Below, one piece after another: positions 1-10,462 of a stretch of 64,000 bases of DNA (positions are counted from its first letter, which is position 1; every line of letters begins with the position of its first letter). Source of the stretch: Leishmania martiniquensis (lineage: Eukaryota > Euglenozoa > Kinetoplastea > Trypanosomatida > Trypanosomatidae); NCBI RefSeq assembly GCF_017916325.1, contig NC_090161.1, forward strand, positions 571,001 through 635,000, in the 5' to 3' direction. Both the position numbers and the translations under genes were made by a program. The notes below the pieces were generated by a model. That model was not told where the DNA came from. It saw nothing but the letters and a program-made list of their open reading frames with translations, and did not search any database.

Positions 1-1
1 A

Positions 2-373
2 TTTGTCACGTCACGCAGCGCAAACGCCGGCCTCAACTTGACCTTTGCTAACCATGTCGTCTTCCTTGAGCCCAACCTCAACCCCGCCATAGAGCAGCAG
101 GCCATCGGCCGCGTGCACCGCTTTGGCCAGCGGAAGCAGGTCGTCGTGCACCACATCTTTGCACCCCACACCATCGAGGAGGTCATCTACCGACGGTCTG
201 TCCGGCTGCGCGAGCATGCGGCGCAGGAGCCGCAAAGCCCAGCTTCAGCGGCAACACCCGGCACTGACACAAACGATTCTGATGCGCTGCAGAGGCGCAC
301 GCAATTCGGCCGCATCGCGCCAGCAGAGGTATTGCTGCTGCTCGAGTATCCTGTCCCGCCTCCGACGGCGTAG
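2..373 (+). CDS. SNF2-family helicase, SHPRH-like, C-terminal fragment
   Basis: The reading frame is open from base 2 and stops at 371-373; the start lies outside the window. The residues match the last part of a SNF2 ATPase: a motif V-like GLNLTFANHV, then EPNLNPAIEQQAIGRVHRFG, which is motif VI with its arginine finger region, and a downstream TIEEVIYRR. The combination of EP-x-LNPA, QAIGRVHR-x-GQ and TIEE is what I know from SHPRH/RAD5-type chromatin or post-replication-repair translocases, so that subfamily is an inference. The tail after the helicase core is short (about 50 residues, rich in A, Q and T) and ends without a visible extra domain. The RING or other accessory domains cannot be assessed because the upstream part is missing. 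It is the first gene of the + strand transcription unit seen here. Confidence 0.85.
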   Translation, partial: FVTSRSANAGLNLTFANHVVFLEPNLNPAIEQQAIGRVHRFGQRKQVVVHHIFAPHTIEEVIYRRSVRLREHAAQEPQSPASAATPGTDTNDSDALQRRTQFGRIAPAEVLLLLEYPVPPPTA

Positions 374-2210
374 TCGGCGGAGTGTGCGCCTTGTGTTTTT
401 TGGTTCCGTCTTGTATGTCTATGCTCCCCATACTTCGCCTCGGAACTCAGCCAAATCGAGCCCTACCAGACCTCTCACCTCGAGGAGCTCACTGTTCACT
501 ACCTGGCCACTGGCATGTTGCCCAAAGCTCAGATTTCGCTGTGGTCTTCGCTGCTCGACACCGCCCTCTTCGTAGCGCATCGGGCGCCATCCCTTCCCTT
601 TCGTCTGGCCCCCGCATCCGCTGTCAACTCTGCCATTCCGCTTTTGTCTCCTCTGTCGGCACGGGTCGCGTCCGCTTACACCCACGCACACACGTGCGCA
701 GAAAGAGGAATGCGCGGTCACCGAAGTCACCAGCCTCGGTGTTGCACCCTTCTCAAAAATATGGGCTCGCGCGCTTCCCAAATGCCCCCCAGCGAGGGCA
801 CTGATCCAGCCGGTGCGCCAGCGAGCACCGCTCCCGTACTCTGCTGCTCAGCGGTGTCTGATGTCGCAAGCAAGCGCAATGAGCAAGCTGAGCGTACATG
901 CCTTAGGAGATCGACGCAGCACAATAGTCATCGCGCCGGCGAAGCAAACTCCCTCCCGTGCGCGCCTACCACCGAGCGCGCGCAGCAGCACAGGAACAAA
1001 TACTTGAGCCATGCACGCGAGCATCACCTCACTCGACACAAAGCCCCAAAGGACCGCCAAAGCAGCCGCACCCTGGCGGCAGGGCAGCGGCCAGTCCGAA
1101 ACGACACCCTCAAAGCTTCGACAACTGCGCGCACGGTGGCGCACCAGCGGGTTCATCGCCGCAGCGCCAGCCATGAGAGCACCCCGCTGGCCCACGAACG
1201 AAGACCACAGCCAAGGACGAGAAAGCAGCGTCCCCGCCAGTGCTGGACCGACACCCCCTACACGGGAAAGGACGATGTCTCCACTCGGCGTGCCTCCGCT
1301 GGCTTCCTTCCACTTCTCACCACCAGCGCCCCGCACCCCTCGCATGGCTACGGCGACGGGTAGGGGTTTGCCGCTGTTTGGCCGGCCAGCGCCCCGCGGC
1401 AGGGGTTTCCGCTGGCGGCGCCACTGGGCTTCCGGGGAGGAAAGCCGCGGCCGCCACCCTTTTGCCCACCCGCGCCGGGGCCCCGCCACCCTGAAGGCCC
1501 CTCTCCCTCGCGCCCCACCCCACCCGCCGCCACCCCGCCTGGCGGCCGGCGCAAACCCACGCCACGCCAAAAGAGACGCCCGAGAGGAGCCTGAGCGCCG
1601 CCAAACCCAACAATGAGACGGACCCGGCCGCAGCAACCGCGCCAATAGCCCTTTGCGACTATTGCCCCCCCCCGCCGCATACCCCAGCATAAAACCGGGT
1701 AGCCACTAGCGGAACATCGTGCGATCCGCCCTGCCACCCAGAAGCTTTTCCAATGCTCTGCTGCTGCTCGGTGGAAAGCTCCAGTTCAAGGAATTCACCT
1801 CTCACGTACTCCTTTCCTTTCGATTGGAGAGCCCGCCCCCGTTTGTGCAGCTGCAGACACTAGCCCAGTTTCGCCAAAGCGAATACCTTCACTTTAGCGA
1901 CTGTCACCTTCGCTATTCTCAAAACTGCGATTCTCTAACCATCCTGCATACCCCTTAGGCTACCACCAGTATGCTCCCGCTCTCCAGTGCAAGGATACGC
2001 TCCTACCGTGACTTTGAGAGAGCACAGCAACGAGCAACGCTCTCCTGCTTGCGACACTTGCTCTTATTAAGAAATGCCGCTAGTAACGGTTGCGTCCTGA
2101 TGATCGACCGTTTTGTCAGTAACCCTCTTTGCAGCCACACTTTGCTTTGCTCGTAAGTTTACAGCAGTTTTCTGCTCTTCTTTTTATCATTACGCAGGCT
2201 TCCGGTATGC
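374..2210. other. Intergenic region, C-rich and T-poor in its middle
   Basis: No convincing gene. Between roughly 960 and 1660 the + strand is rich in C, A and G with few T, which removes stop codons and creates long open frames on both strands (for example 515-1363 on + and 848-1690 on -). Their translations are low-complexity R/S/H/A/P-rich and resemble no family, so I treat them as by-products of composition. From about 1700 the DNA becomes ordinary and T-richer. Confidence 0.5.
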
Positions 2211-2636
2211 GTGGGGCACCTCAGCGTGCGGTATCCCAGGGGCCGTTACCCCTACTCCCTGGGAGAGCCAGGCAACCGCTATCCCTGCCAGCTCCTCAGC
2301 ACTTCCGGTGGTGGCAGGGCCATGTGCATGCGGCGCGGGGAGGCCAGAGCGACCCATCCGCTACGGGAGTGTCGGCGGCCAGGTCCTGGGTGGCGTTGCG
2401 TAGGTGCAGCCTGCAACGATGCGCACATGGGCACCGTCCACGCAATAAGCAAAGTGCCAAGGCGGCTCGAACGTACCCCATCCGGTCCTCGCTGCCCACC
2501 GGTGTGAGGAGCCGGAGGCGACCTGCGAGGCGGATGGGGGCAGTGTTTGGGGGTCAGGGGCCGTGCTCAGGCGACTGAGCCGCCATTACTGTGGCGCGCG
2601 GCTGTCACTGCTGCGCACCACGCGATGGGCCCGGTG
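2211..2636 (+). mobile_element. SIDER-like retroposon copy 1 (3' end different)
   Basis: A 426-nt block begins GTGGGGCACCTCAGCGTG and is repeated almost base for base at 7163 and 13671. The start resembles the 5' signature of trypanosomatid Ingi/L1Tc-derived SIDER elements as I remember it; the length and intergenic position also fit SIDERs, which are known to affect mRNA stability when in 3' UTRs. I found one base difference from copy 2 in the shared block. After ccggtg at 2631-2636 this copy switches to unrelated sequence, whereas copies 2 and 3 share about 65 more bases. Short frames inside the repeat occur identically in all copies and are not genes. Confidence 0.75.
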
Positions 2637-4339
2637 ACGACTGAGTGCTGAAGTCAGCTCATGGTGTACAGTAGTGTGGCCAAATAAAGCTCTTCTATTC
2701 AACTCTCCTTTTTCGGCTTTCAGATCCGATGGATCGGATAGCTTTATTTCACTTGAGCTCCACGTCGCTTGCGACGGGGCTCTACTATGCGCGAAGCTGT
2801 TTTTTTTTGTTCTTTTTTTTTCGTCAACCACGCACTGGGGTGCTGCTCATTTTTTCTCAGCCACCGCTGAGGCAGCTCTGTGTAGCTGGGCGGGTCTTTG
2901 ATAGCATTTTTGTATGTTTTGTTGACGGCATTTTAATGCTTTTGGTCTCTTCGAGATTCTCAGAAAACGGGCCTGGGCTGCTCTGAAGGCATTGATGCCA
3001 TGAAGAATCTCAGGAAAACCGGAGTCGCTGAAACTAAGCGAATGTCATAAGCTATGGCAAAATGGCACGCTTTTCGACGCAGCGCTCATTGGCGTTCTGT
3101 GCTTTCCGAGAACCACTCGATCGATAAAGCTATCTTCCTCTTTCTTCTGAGTCTCTGATGCGTTAGTTTCGAGTCCTTCCGCATAACTTTTGACAAAAAT
3201 CACCTAATTGGTCTCTATCCTTTCCTTGCGTGAGACAGTGCGACTTGGACTTGCCATTTCTTTGCTTCGATGGCTGCCAATTTTTTATAATATGCCTGTG
3301 ACCTTAAAGACTGACATTGTATCCCACTCATGTCAAAAGAAAGAATAGTCGCCGCACTTCGGCATGTGAGCCAGTCGCCTGTTACTTATTTTATCAGACT
3401 ATCTTGGACTTTACGATTTGCAAAAAATCGTTTCTACCTGTTTGCAACCCTGCAAAGAATCCCTAGTCCTTTAAAAGCTATGGCATTGTCCTCACCCTCT
3501 AGCCCGTCGCCCCCCTGTCTTGAATTTTATTTTCGAGAATTACAAACGGCTGAGCGTAGCAATACACGTGGGACTGTTGGTCATAGTTTTTTTTCTCGCT
3601 TGCTCTAAATACAAGGTGAAGGCGGGAAGCGCATTCGCCCTCAAACTTGTTACCTTGGCTTTCGTGGTCTTGGAGAGAATTTATATTACCGCATTTTTTT
3701 CGCGCATCCGGCCAGCGTGGAATTCAAGCAGGCCTACCGGATCCCTCGACCCCTGCAGCAGGCCCTTTCTGTGATGAAACATAGCTGAAATTCACTACAC
3801 AACAGCCTTGTCGTCACTTTTTAGTAAACGCACTAAAAAAGCGCTTTCTGTGAGTGTGGTGAACTTTTTCCGTACTTTTTGGGGGGAAGCGCAGCGCCCA
3901 AAAGGGCGTGCACGCACAGGGGCAGTGTACTGTATCATGATTCGATCGACTTTTTCTGACTTCAAGCACCGCCATTTGCTCAATTACACAAAACCCGCCC
4001 GTCTATATCGAGTATCCAAGCGCCTGGTCTCAGCTTCATTGAGTAATGATGGAGATTAATAGTTGGAAGGGAAAATGCCTATTTATTGGCCGCTTGCTTC
4101 TTCCAACCAGGAGGACAGCCGCTGTAAAATTTTCTCCACGATTCATCAAAACCTTTGTGCGGAAATGACGCTGCCTGTTTCTTTCGTACTTAGTTAGCTT
4201 CCTCCACGCCGCCTTGGATGGTGCTGGGCTTTCTGGACTGTCATCTCCCCTATTCCTCCACGCAGATCTGCTTTTTTTTTCCTCTGCAATAGTCAATCCG
4301 CATACCTCACTCTAAACCACCCTTTCAGTCGTCTTCAAA
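2637..4339. other. Intergenic region upstream of the oligopeptidase gene
   Basis: AT-richer than the coding DNA, with no frame showing family resemblance or typical coding composition. It carries the 5' leader signals of the next gene at its right end. Short direct similarity around 2952-2975 and 3004-3025 is weak. I looked for C/D snoRNA boxes and found no convincing pair. Confidence 0.5.
4327..4328 (+). promoter_or_regulatory. Likely trans-splice acceptor AG for the oligopeptidase mRNA
   Basis: A T/C-rich tract at 4271-4285 and a second pyrimidine stretch ending CCCTTTCAG lie just before the start codon. Spliced-leader addition here would leave an 11-nt 5' UTR before ATG 4340. This follows the known polypyrimidine-AG rule of trypanosomatids; the exact site is inferred. 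Confidence 0.55.
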
Positions 4340-6397
4340 ATGGCCTGTACTCCACTTTTTGCGAATATTTCGGCAGTTGAAAAATGTGCCGCTCTGTTCC
4401 CGAAGACGGTGACGGCATGCGAGGAATTGGTCAAGGATGCCAAACGTCGTGCTGAGCAGTCGTTGAGCAAGATCTACGGCGTCGCTGCCACCGATCGCAC
4501 CTTTTGCAACACTGCCAAGCCCATGGACATCGCTGCAGCAGAGCTGGATGTATCTACCAGCCTGCTCTCCGTCATCGCAAGCGTGTCGCCGAGCAAAGAG
4601 GTGCGCGACGAGGCAACTAAGCGTATTGTGGAGCTCGAGAGCTTTACCATCGACAATTTCGAGTCGAACCGCCGGCTGTACTCTGCACTGAAAGATGTGT
4701 GTGCCGCACCGGCGTATGAGGCGGAGTACACGAGTGGGAAGGCGCCGCGAGAGTACACGTTCTGGATGGAAGAGCAGCTTGCTGACTACCGCCGCAAGGG
4801 TATGGAGCTGCCAGAGGCGGAGTTCCAGAAGGTCGTGCAGCTGCAGAAGGAGCTCGCGTCACTATGCACAGAGTTTCAGCACAACATTAGCGAGGACAAG
4901 ACGGAGGTTCACTTTGCCGCGGACGCGCTGAAGGGCGTGCCAGAAAGCGCCCTGTCGGCACTGCAACGCACGGGGGATGATAAGTATATGCTGAAGATGG
5001 ACTACCCGACTTACTTTGCCATCATGAAAAACTGCGAGGTAGCATCAACGCGCCAGACAATGGCGCGTGCCTTCACAAACCGAGCGTTCCCCGTGAACGA
5101 TAAGTTGCTGAAGGAGATCATCGAAAAGCGCCACCAGCTGGCGGTTATCCTCGGCTACCCATCCTTTGCGCACCTGTACATATCGGACAAGATGGCGAAG
5201 ACGCCCGAGACCGCGCAGACCTTCGTGGATGGCTTGATCCCGAAGGTGCAGAAGAAGTGGGCGGAAGAGGCGAGTCTGCTTAAGAAGCACCTGCATCCCA
5301 GCTGCTCGCTCTCGCCGGCGGGTGACATCGAAGTGTATGACATCCCCTTCATGATCAATCAGATCAAGAAAAAGCTGCTGAACGTCAGCGAAACAGAAAT
5401 CCAGGAATACTTCCCGATGGACGCGACGGTGAAAGCACTCTTTGATATCTACCAATCATTCTTCGACGTGACGTTTCTGCAGGTTGACAACGGGTCGGAG
5501 CTGTGGCACAACGATGCAAAGACGCTGGTGGTCAACGACAACAAGAACGGCAACGTACTGGGCTACATCATCCTTGATCTGTTCCCTCGTGAAGGCAAGT
5601 ACTCGCACGCGTGCTGTCACTCGGTCGTGCCACCTATTCAGCTCACAGAAGGCGAAAATGAGTTTTCCCCGGCACTCGCCGTTGTCATTGCAAACTTTCC
5701 GGCAGCCACAACTGAGCGTCCGGCTCTGTTCCTGCACGACGACGTCGAAACCTTCTTCCACGAGTTTGGTCACGCCATTCACTCTCTGATGGGGAGGACG
5801 CGTATGGCGACCTTTGCAGGCACGCGTGTGAAGCGTGACTTCGTGGAGCTGCCGTCCCAAATGCTTGAGGAGTGGCTCTGGGAGCCGGAGATTCTGGAGA
5901 AAATCACGAGTCATTACAAGACCAAGGAGGTGCTTCCACGTACGCTGATTGACGCCAAGGTGGCATCGAAGAACGCGTTTAGTGGACGGGACACGCTGCG
6001 CCAGCTGCAGTTTGCGACTTATTCGCTTCAAATTTTCGGACTGCCGTTCTCGACGCAGTCGCGCGATGACCTCAACACCACGCAGCTCTTCTTCGATATA
6101 GAGCCACGCGTGATGCCTGGGGTGAGCTATGACCATAGCACGCACTTCGAGTGCGCATTTGGTCACTTGACGGGCTACGGCGCCGGCTACTACGGATACA
6201 TGTGGTCGAAGGTGTTTGCCTTAGACCTATTCGAGTATATTCGCTCGCACAACGGCCTACTTGATCCGAAGATGGGCCACCGCTACGTGGACTGCATCAT
6301 CGGTGTCGGTGGCAGCCAGGATCCGAACGACATGCTGGCCAAGTTCCTCGGTCGCCAGCCCAACAACGAGGCATTTCTGCGGAACATTGATGTGTAA
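4340..6397 (+). CDS. Thimet oligopeptidase-like metallopeptidase (family M3)
   Basis: A 685-residue zinc oligopeptidase expected to cut short peptides in the cytosol. The gluzincin motif HEFGH is at residues 474-478 (His474 and His478 zinc ligands, Glu475 catalytic) and the third ligand Glu503 sits in FVELPSQMLEEW, almost exactly the positions known for mammalian thimet oligopeptidase (689 residues). The C-terminal part keeps the family's Gly/Tyr-rich substrate loop, LTGYGAGYYGYMWSKVFA, and ends close to the usual length, so the gene looks intact. There is no signal peptide or membrane segment. The ATG at 4340 is preceded by a clear splice acceptor. The downstream gap carries a SIDER-like element, so its mRNA may include that element in the 3' UTR. 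Confidence 0.97.
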   Translation: MACTPLFANISAVEKCAALFPKTVTACEELVKDAKRRAEQSLSKIYGVAATDRTFCNTAKPMDIAAAELDVSTSLLSVIASVSPSKEVRDEATKRIVELESFTIDNFESNRRLYSALKDVCAAPAYEAEYTSGKAPREYTFWMEEQLADYRRKGMELPEAEFQKVVQLQKELASLCTEFQHNISEDKTEVHFAADALKGVPESALSALQRTGDDKYMLKMDYPTYFAIMKNCEVASTRQTMARAFTNRAFPVNDKLLKEIIEKRHQLAVILGYPSFAHLYISDKMAKTPETAQTFVDGLIPKVQKKWAEEASLLKKHLHPSCSLSPAGDIEVYDIPFMINQIKKKLLNVSETEIQEYFPMDATVKALFDIYQSFFDVTFLQVDNGSELWHNDAKTLVVNDNKNGNVLGYIILDLFPREGKYSHACCHSVVPPIQLTEGENEFSPALAVVIANFPAATTERPALFLHDDVETFFHEFGHAIHSLMGRTRMATFAGTRVKRDFVELPSQMLEEWLWEPEILEKITSHYKTKEVLPRTLIDAKVASKNAFSGRDTLRQLQFATYSLQIFGLPFSTQSRDDLNTTQLFFDIEPRVMPGVSYDHSTHFECAFGHLTGYGAGYYGYMWSKVFALDLFEYIRSHNGLLDPKMGHRYVDCIIGVGGSQDPNDMLAKFLGRQPNNEAFLRNIDV

Positions 6398-7162
6398 GTG
6401 TCGAGGATAAGATGAAAAGGTGCTTGGTGAGGACCCGACACATCTGCATAGGAACGCAAATAGAGCCTTTTTTTTCATGCCCTGTCAGTCTCTCTCCCTC
6501 AGACATTCTACGGGCAGTACATGTTTCCCTTAATGCCCCTATATATATATATATATATGTGTGTGTATGTGCTGTTTTCGGCAGTGCCTGATTCTTTTTT
6601 TGTGCATGGCGACGTGGACCTATTGTGGGTGTGGGTGTATGCGGTGTCTGTGGGTGGTGGGCTCGGCTCACTACTTTGTGTACGCCAGATGCTGCATCTA
6701 GCTCCTCCCTTTCATCTTCTTCCGATGGGTGCGTGATAGCGAAATGCTCCTGAGTCCATCCAGCGTACTTGCACATACGCCCTCACACGCATGCATGGCC
6801 CCCGCGGCGTTTGCTATCGTCCCCTTAGGCCTGTGCTTCTCATGCTTGGCTTCCTTTTTGCGCTGCAGCATTTTCCTCAGCTCTTTTCGACTACGTCGCT
6901 TAGTACGCTACAAAGACGGAGCTCACGGAAGACCTGTGAGGAATGCAAGGAATATATTTCCACTCAGTTGCCACAAGGCAAGTATTCATGTCCTTTCTGT
7001 CCAGCATACACCTGGCAATACCTCGAGCGAGCACTCGACACTAACAACTCTCTTTTTGTGGGCCCCTCATTGGGCCACATGATGAATGAAAGGGAGTGAA
7101 TTTCCTCGAGGAATGTCCTTTCCTGTTTTCTCTCCTTCGACCTCGATACACTCCCTGCAGAC
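6398..7162. other. Intergenic region with AT microsatellite
   Basis: 3' UTR and spacer of the oligopeptidase gene. An (AT)9 run at 6541-6558 is followed by GT repeats. No gene seen. Confidence 0.6.
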
Positions 7163-7656
7163 GTGGGGCACCTCAGCGTGCGGTATCCCAGGGGCCGTTA
7201 CCCCTACTCCCTGGGAGAGCCAGGCAACCGCTATCCCTGCCAGCTCCTCAGCACTTCCGGTGGTGGCAGGGCCATGTGCATGCGGCGCGGGGAGGCCAGA
7301 GCGACCCATCCGCTACGGGGGTGTCGGCGGCCAGGTCCTGGGTGGCGTTGCGTAGGTGCAGCCTGCAACGATGCGCACATGGGCACCGTCCACGCAATAA
7401 GCAAAGTGCCAAGGCGGCTCGAACGTACCCCATCCGGTCCTCGCTGCCCACCGGTGTGAGGAGCCGGAGGCGACCTGCGAGGCGGATGGGGGCAGTGTTT
7501 GGGGGTCAGGGGCCGTGCTCAGGCGACTGAGCCGCCATTACTGTGGCGCGCGGCTGTCACTGCTGCGCACCACGCGATGGGCCCGGTGGCAGGCCGGAGA
7601 GAGTCGGGCTGAGCCCTTCTTCCATGTCAGAGAAGGCACGTGTCCGAAAGGGAGAT
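7163..7656 (+). mobile_element. SIDER-like retroposon copy 2
   Basis: About 494 nt, nearly identical to copies 1 and 3 over the shared 426 nt (a G replaces A in the GCTACGGGGGTG segment near 7320). It continues with CAGGCCGGAGAGAGTCGGG and ends in a purine-rich GAAAGGGAGATAA, which may be the remnant of a poly(A) tail. It lies between the oligopeptidase and the next gene, so it probably falls in the 3' UTR of the former. Confidence 0.8.
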
Positions 7657-8006
7657 AATTTCATACGCTCAGTCAGTGCAGATTCTCTCCATGCCGGCGC
7701 TGCCACGTCGATCGCTCTCTCGTCTCACCCATAGTCTGTGCTCTCACCCCTCTTGACTAAAGTAACGCATTCTCCATACACCTCCTCTCTGTTTGCTGAG
7801 CCCATTCGCAGAGACGTTCTGATCGACTGCCCATTCATCGGGCCGCTGTGCACGATGTTGGTGCGCTGCGGGCGTGAGGAGCGTACACGCTGCTGGTAGC
7901 GCACCCACTCACAGGCACGGAAGCACAAAAAGTAACCGAAGGAGCTGGAATGCTGTAGGTGAAGAGACCAAGTAACCCACCTACTCGGGCGCCGTTTCCG
8001 TTGATC
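7657..8006. other. Short leader region
   Basis: Pyrimidine-rich spacer before the next gene; the frame is open a little upstream of the chosen ATG but with no earlier in-frame ATG. No separate gene seen. Confidence 0.5.
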
Positions 8007-9737
8007 ATGGACTTCTGGTCCTCTTCCTCCTCGGATGCAGGGCTGGAAGAGGAACTGCATCGGAACTCTCTCCGCCAGCGGAGAGAGGAGCGTGGTATCG
8101 TTCGAGCATCCTCGCCGGTCGCCCGCTGTCAAACTCTGCGCTTCACCTTGCCTGATGGTCGATCGATCGAGGTTCGAAAAGGTGCCATCTACATTCCCTT
8201 GCGTGACATGTACGTTCACGTGCTGCAGGCGCGCCGATGCCCAGAGAGGTGGTTCGGTGACGGTCGTGTGCCGCTTCGCAGACGCCGTCCGATGCCGGCA
8301 GATATGGTGCTGTTGCAACAGGTAACGGAGAGAGCAGCACCAGCCGCTAGCGTGATGCTGTCGGAGGCAACCGAGAACGACTTCTTTGTCTTCAAAGAAG
8401 TGCTTTCACAACGGGCTGAAGAAGATGCTGGCGAAATCGCCTCTCTTGTTGGCGCCGACTCTTTTGAGGCACAGAAACGTCATAATGGCTGGCACGATCC
8501 TCTAACTGACACGCACTTTCAACGCGTAACGTGCCTGCCCCGATGGCGCTTCTCCATGGCTCATCCGCGATTGCTGAGAGAGGCTCGGCACGACACTTGG
8601 GACGCTGTGGAACTTACCCCTCCACTCCACATCGACGACTTGTGTTGCCACGATGATTCGTTGGGCATCTTGTGGAGCCTAAGTGGGCGAGATGGGCGCC
8701 TGTCGTACTTGCGATACATCGACAAGGCTACCAACACTACTCGTAGTACCGAGCTCACGTCGGTCTGCGTCACCACGATCGATATGGCCACTGCGCAGCG
8801 GTGTGTTAGGATGAGCTGTAGGCATAAAGGGGCTTCGTCTTCCGTCGCAGGTGTCGTCGATTGCCAATCAGCAAGTAGGTGCGTGTGCTGCCTGCTCGTG
8901 ATCACCACCTCTCATGCTCTGAGCTTACACCTCGTGTACGACTGGAAGAACGGGTTCACAGTAGACCATGCGCTGTCGACAATGAAGTTGGAATCGGTGC
9001 TTCTCAAGCCCCTGCATTTGGCGAGTGTAACGTGCAGCTGCCCGGGGAATGCAGAGAAGCCGCACGATGCACTGCTGTCCTCCTCCCCCAACGACATGTC
9101 TTTTTGTGTCGGCGCCGGGCGAAGTGTGTTTGCGTTCACCTGGCGTGGTGCTCAGTGGTTCAAAGCGCGCCTCGCCACATTTGCGGCAACCGACGTAACA
9201 GCCGTGACTCTCCACGCCGTGCTCGGTCATCCCTCGTTGCCTGTCGCCGTCGTTGCTGGCATGCGCAACGGCACCATTCAGCTCGTCCCCTCAGAGGGAC
9301 GGATGCGTGGCAAGACTGTCTTCAACCCGACACCTCGACACTGTGGGTCTGATATAACCTCCATGTACGTGGTACCAGGCCTTCCCTACGGGGTCGTCTC
9401 GGTCGCTCGTGATGGCGGGGCGAAGCTGTGGGATCTGCGTCGCCTCGCATCGGACAAAGACCCGGTGTGCATATTGCTCACCTCGCGCCTCGGCGGTGGT
9501 CAGTCGGGGGTGTGTAGTACAGCCATGGCCGGGCATCTGCTGGCTGTCTCCTCTGTCTCCACAGGGCTCGTGTGCGTGGACGCTCGAACGGGCACTCAAC
9601 TGTTTCACACGACACAAAGGCTGTCCCCAGCGACCCGCATCGCGTTGGGGTCTATCAACGGCGTCGATGGCAACGATGGCTTCGAGCTCTACACCTTCAG
9701 CCCATACTACACACAGCGATTTTATCTTCAGCTGTGA
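8007..9737 (+). CDS. Hypothetical WD40-like beta-propeller protein
   Basis: A 576-residue protein of no family I can name. The C-terminal half has degenerate WD-type blades; the clearest reads GVVSVARDGGAKLWDLRRL near residue 475, and other blades end in hydrophobic-Val-Asp strands. The N-terminus is acidic/serine-rich followed by a basic segment (RQRREERG) and no targeting signal is evident. I chose ATG 8007 because the upstream open stretch from 7959 begins with GTG only. The neighbour downstream is also a WD40 protein, but the two are unrelated in sequence beyond the fold. Such propellers usually act as scaffolds; the partner is unknown. Confidence 0.75.
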   Translation: MDFWSSSSSDAGLEEELHRNSLRQRREERGIVRASSPVARCQTLRFTLPDGRSIEVRKGAIYIPLRDMYVHVLQARRCPERWFGDGRVPLRRRRPMPADMVLLQQVTERAAPAASVMLSEATENDFFVFKEVLSQRAEEDAGEIASLVGADSFEAQKRHNGWHDPLTDTHFQRVTCLPRWRFSMAHPRLLREARHDTWDAVELTPPLHIDDLCCHDDSLGILWSLSGRDGRLSYLRYIDKATNTTRSTELTSVCVTTIDMATAQRCVRMSCRHKGASSSVAGVVDCQSASRCVCCLLVITTSHALSLHLVYDWKNGFTVDHALSTMKLESVLLKPLHLASVTCSCPGNAEKPHDALLSSSPNDMSFCVGAGRSVFAFTWRGAQWFKARLATFAATDVTAVTLHAVLGHPSLPVAVVAGMRNGTIQLVPSEGRMRGKTVFNPTPRHCGSDITSMYVVPGLPYGVVSVARDGGAKLWDLRRLASDKDPVCILLTSRLGGGQSGVCSTAMAGHLLAVSSVSTGLVCVDARTGTQLFHTTQRLSPATRIALGSINGVDGNDGFELYTFSPYYTQRFYLQL

Positions 9738-10462
9738 GAAAGCGTTGAAAAGAAAAAGAGGGAGGAGGGCGAAAAGGGCGACAGCGGCAGTGCAGACATG
9801 TCCTGTGCTGACTCGTGACGTTCGCTTTTGTTTCGACTGCTACTACTCAGCGGAAGAGGAGGGGACTGCAAGTACGAAAAACGTTCTGTCCCGTACGCCC
9901 GCACACTCACACGCCCCAAAAAGGAAAAAGGCGTACGCATAGAGAGGGAGGAACGAGGACAGGACAAGCTGCTCCACTACAGAGGGGGGAGACACTTATA
10001 TCAACGCAGCGGCTGGTGTGAAGATGGTGGTTCAGACCGCCGTTGATTCAGAATCGATCGTCTCTTTTCCCCCTCTCTTGTTAGCCCTTGAAGATGCACT
10101 CAGGATGCGCCCCCTCCCCCCACCCGCCTCCACACACACACACATACCAACCAGTGTCTGGGACACGGTGCTTTCTTCAACACCCTGTCCCGTGCTCTGA
10201 GGCTCTCCTCGAAAAGAGACGCAACTTCGTACGAGCCCAAACGCATGGTCTGTGTGTCTTTGCAGCGTTGCTGCTTTCTAACCTTTGCGGCCTTCCCCTT
10301 TTTTTTTCATCTTCCGCACTCCTCTTTTCCATTACTGCCTGTGTGTGTGTGTGTACCTTCGCCGGCCATGTGACACTATCACTTATGCACCGACACACAT
10401 GCACCCCCCTGGCCTTTTCCCTTTTTATTTTTGATTGGGCATACCACAGCGCCATTGTAGCC
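9738..10462. other. Intergenic region and 5' leader
   Basis: Purine-rich after the stop, then pyrimidine-rich with CA and TG repeats. The frame of the next gene is open through about 375 nt of this region, but that translation is low-complexity (PHPPPHTHTY, CVCVC) and I consider it untranslated leader. Confidence 0.6.
10448..10449 (+). promoter_or_regulatory. Likely trans-splice acceptor AG that decides the next start
   Basis: A T-rich tract (CCTTTTCCCTTTTTATTTTT) ends shortly before this AG, leaving a 13-nt leader before ATG 10463. It argues against the upstream in-frame starts, which would be removed from the mRNA. Confidence 0.6.

Noticed and set aside
515..1363. 282-codon ATG frame on the + strand in the first gap, with a 280-codon frame opposite
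   Set aside because: Both arise where T is scarce and stop codons are rare; translations are low-complexity, overlap each other and match nothing.
2211..2507. 98-codon frame inside the SIDER-like copies
   Set aside because: Repeated in all three copies because the DNA repeats, not because of protein conservation; the start is not a good context and no family fits.
2940..3060. Possible C/D box snoRNA
   Set aside because: A TGATGCCATGA segment and later CTGA occur, but box sequences do not match the consensus and no terminal stem is visible.
10088..10462. N-terminal extension of the EF-hand/WD40 protein by up to 125 residues
   Set aside because: Low-complexity translation of leader-like DNA and a splice acceptor just before ATG 10463.
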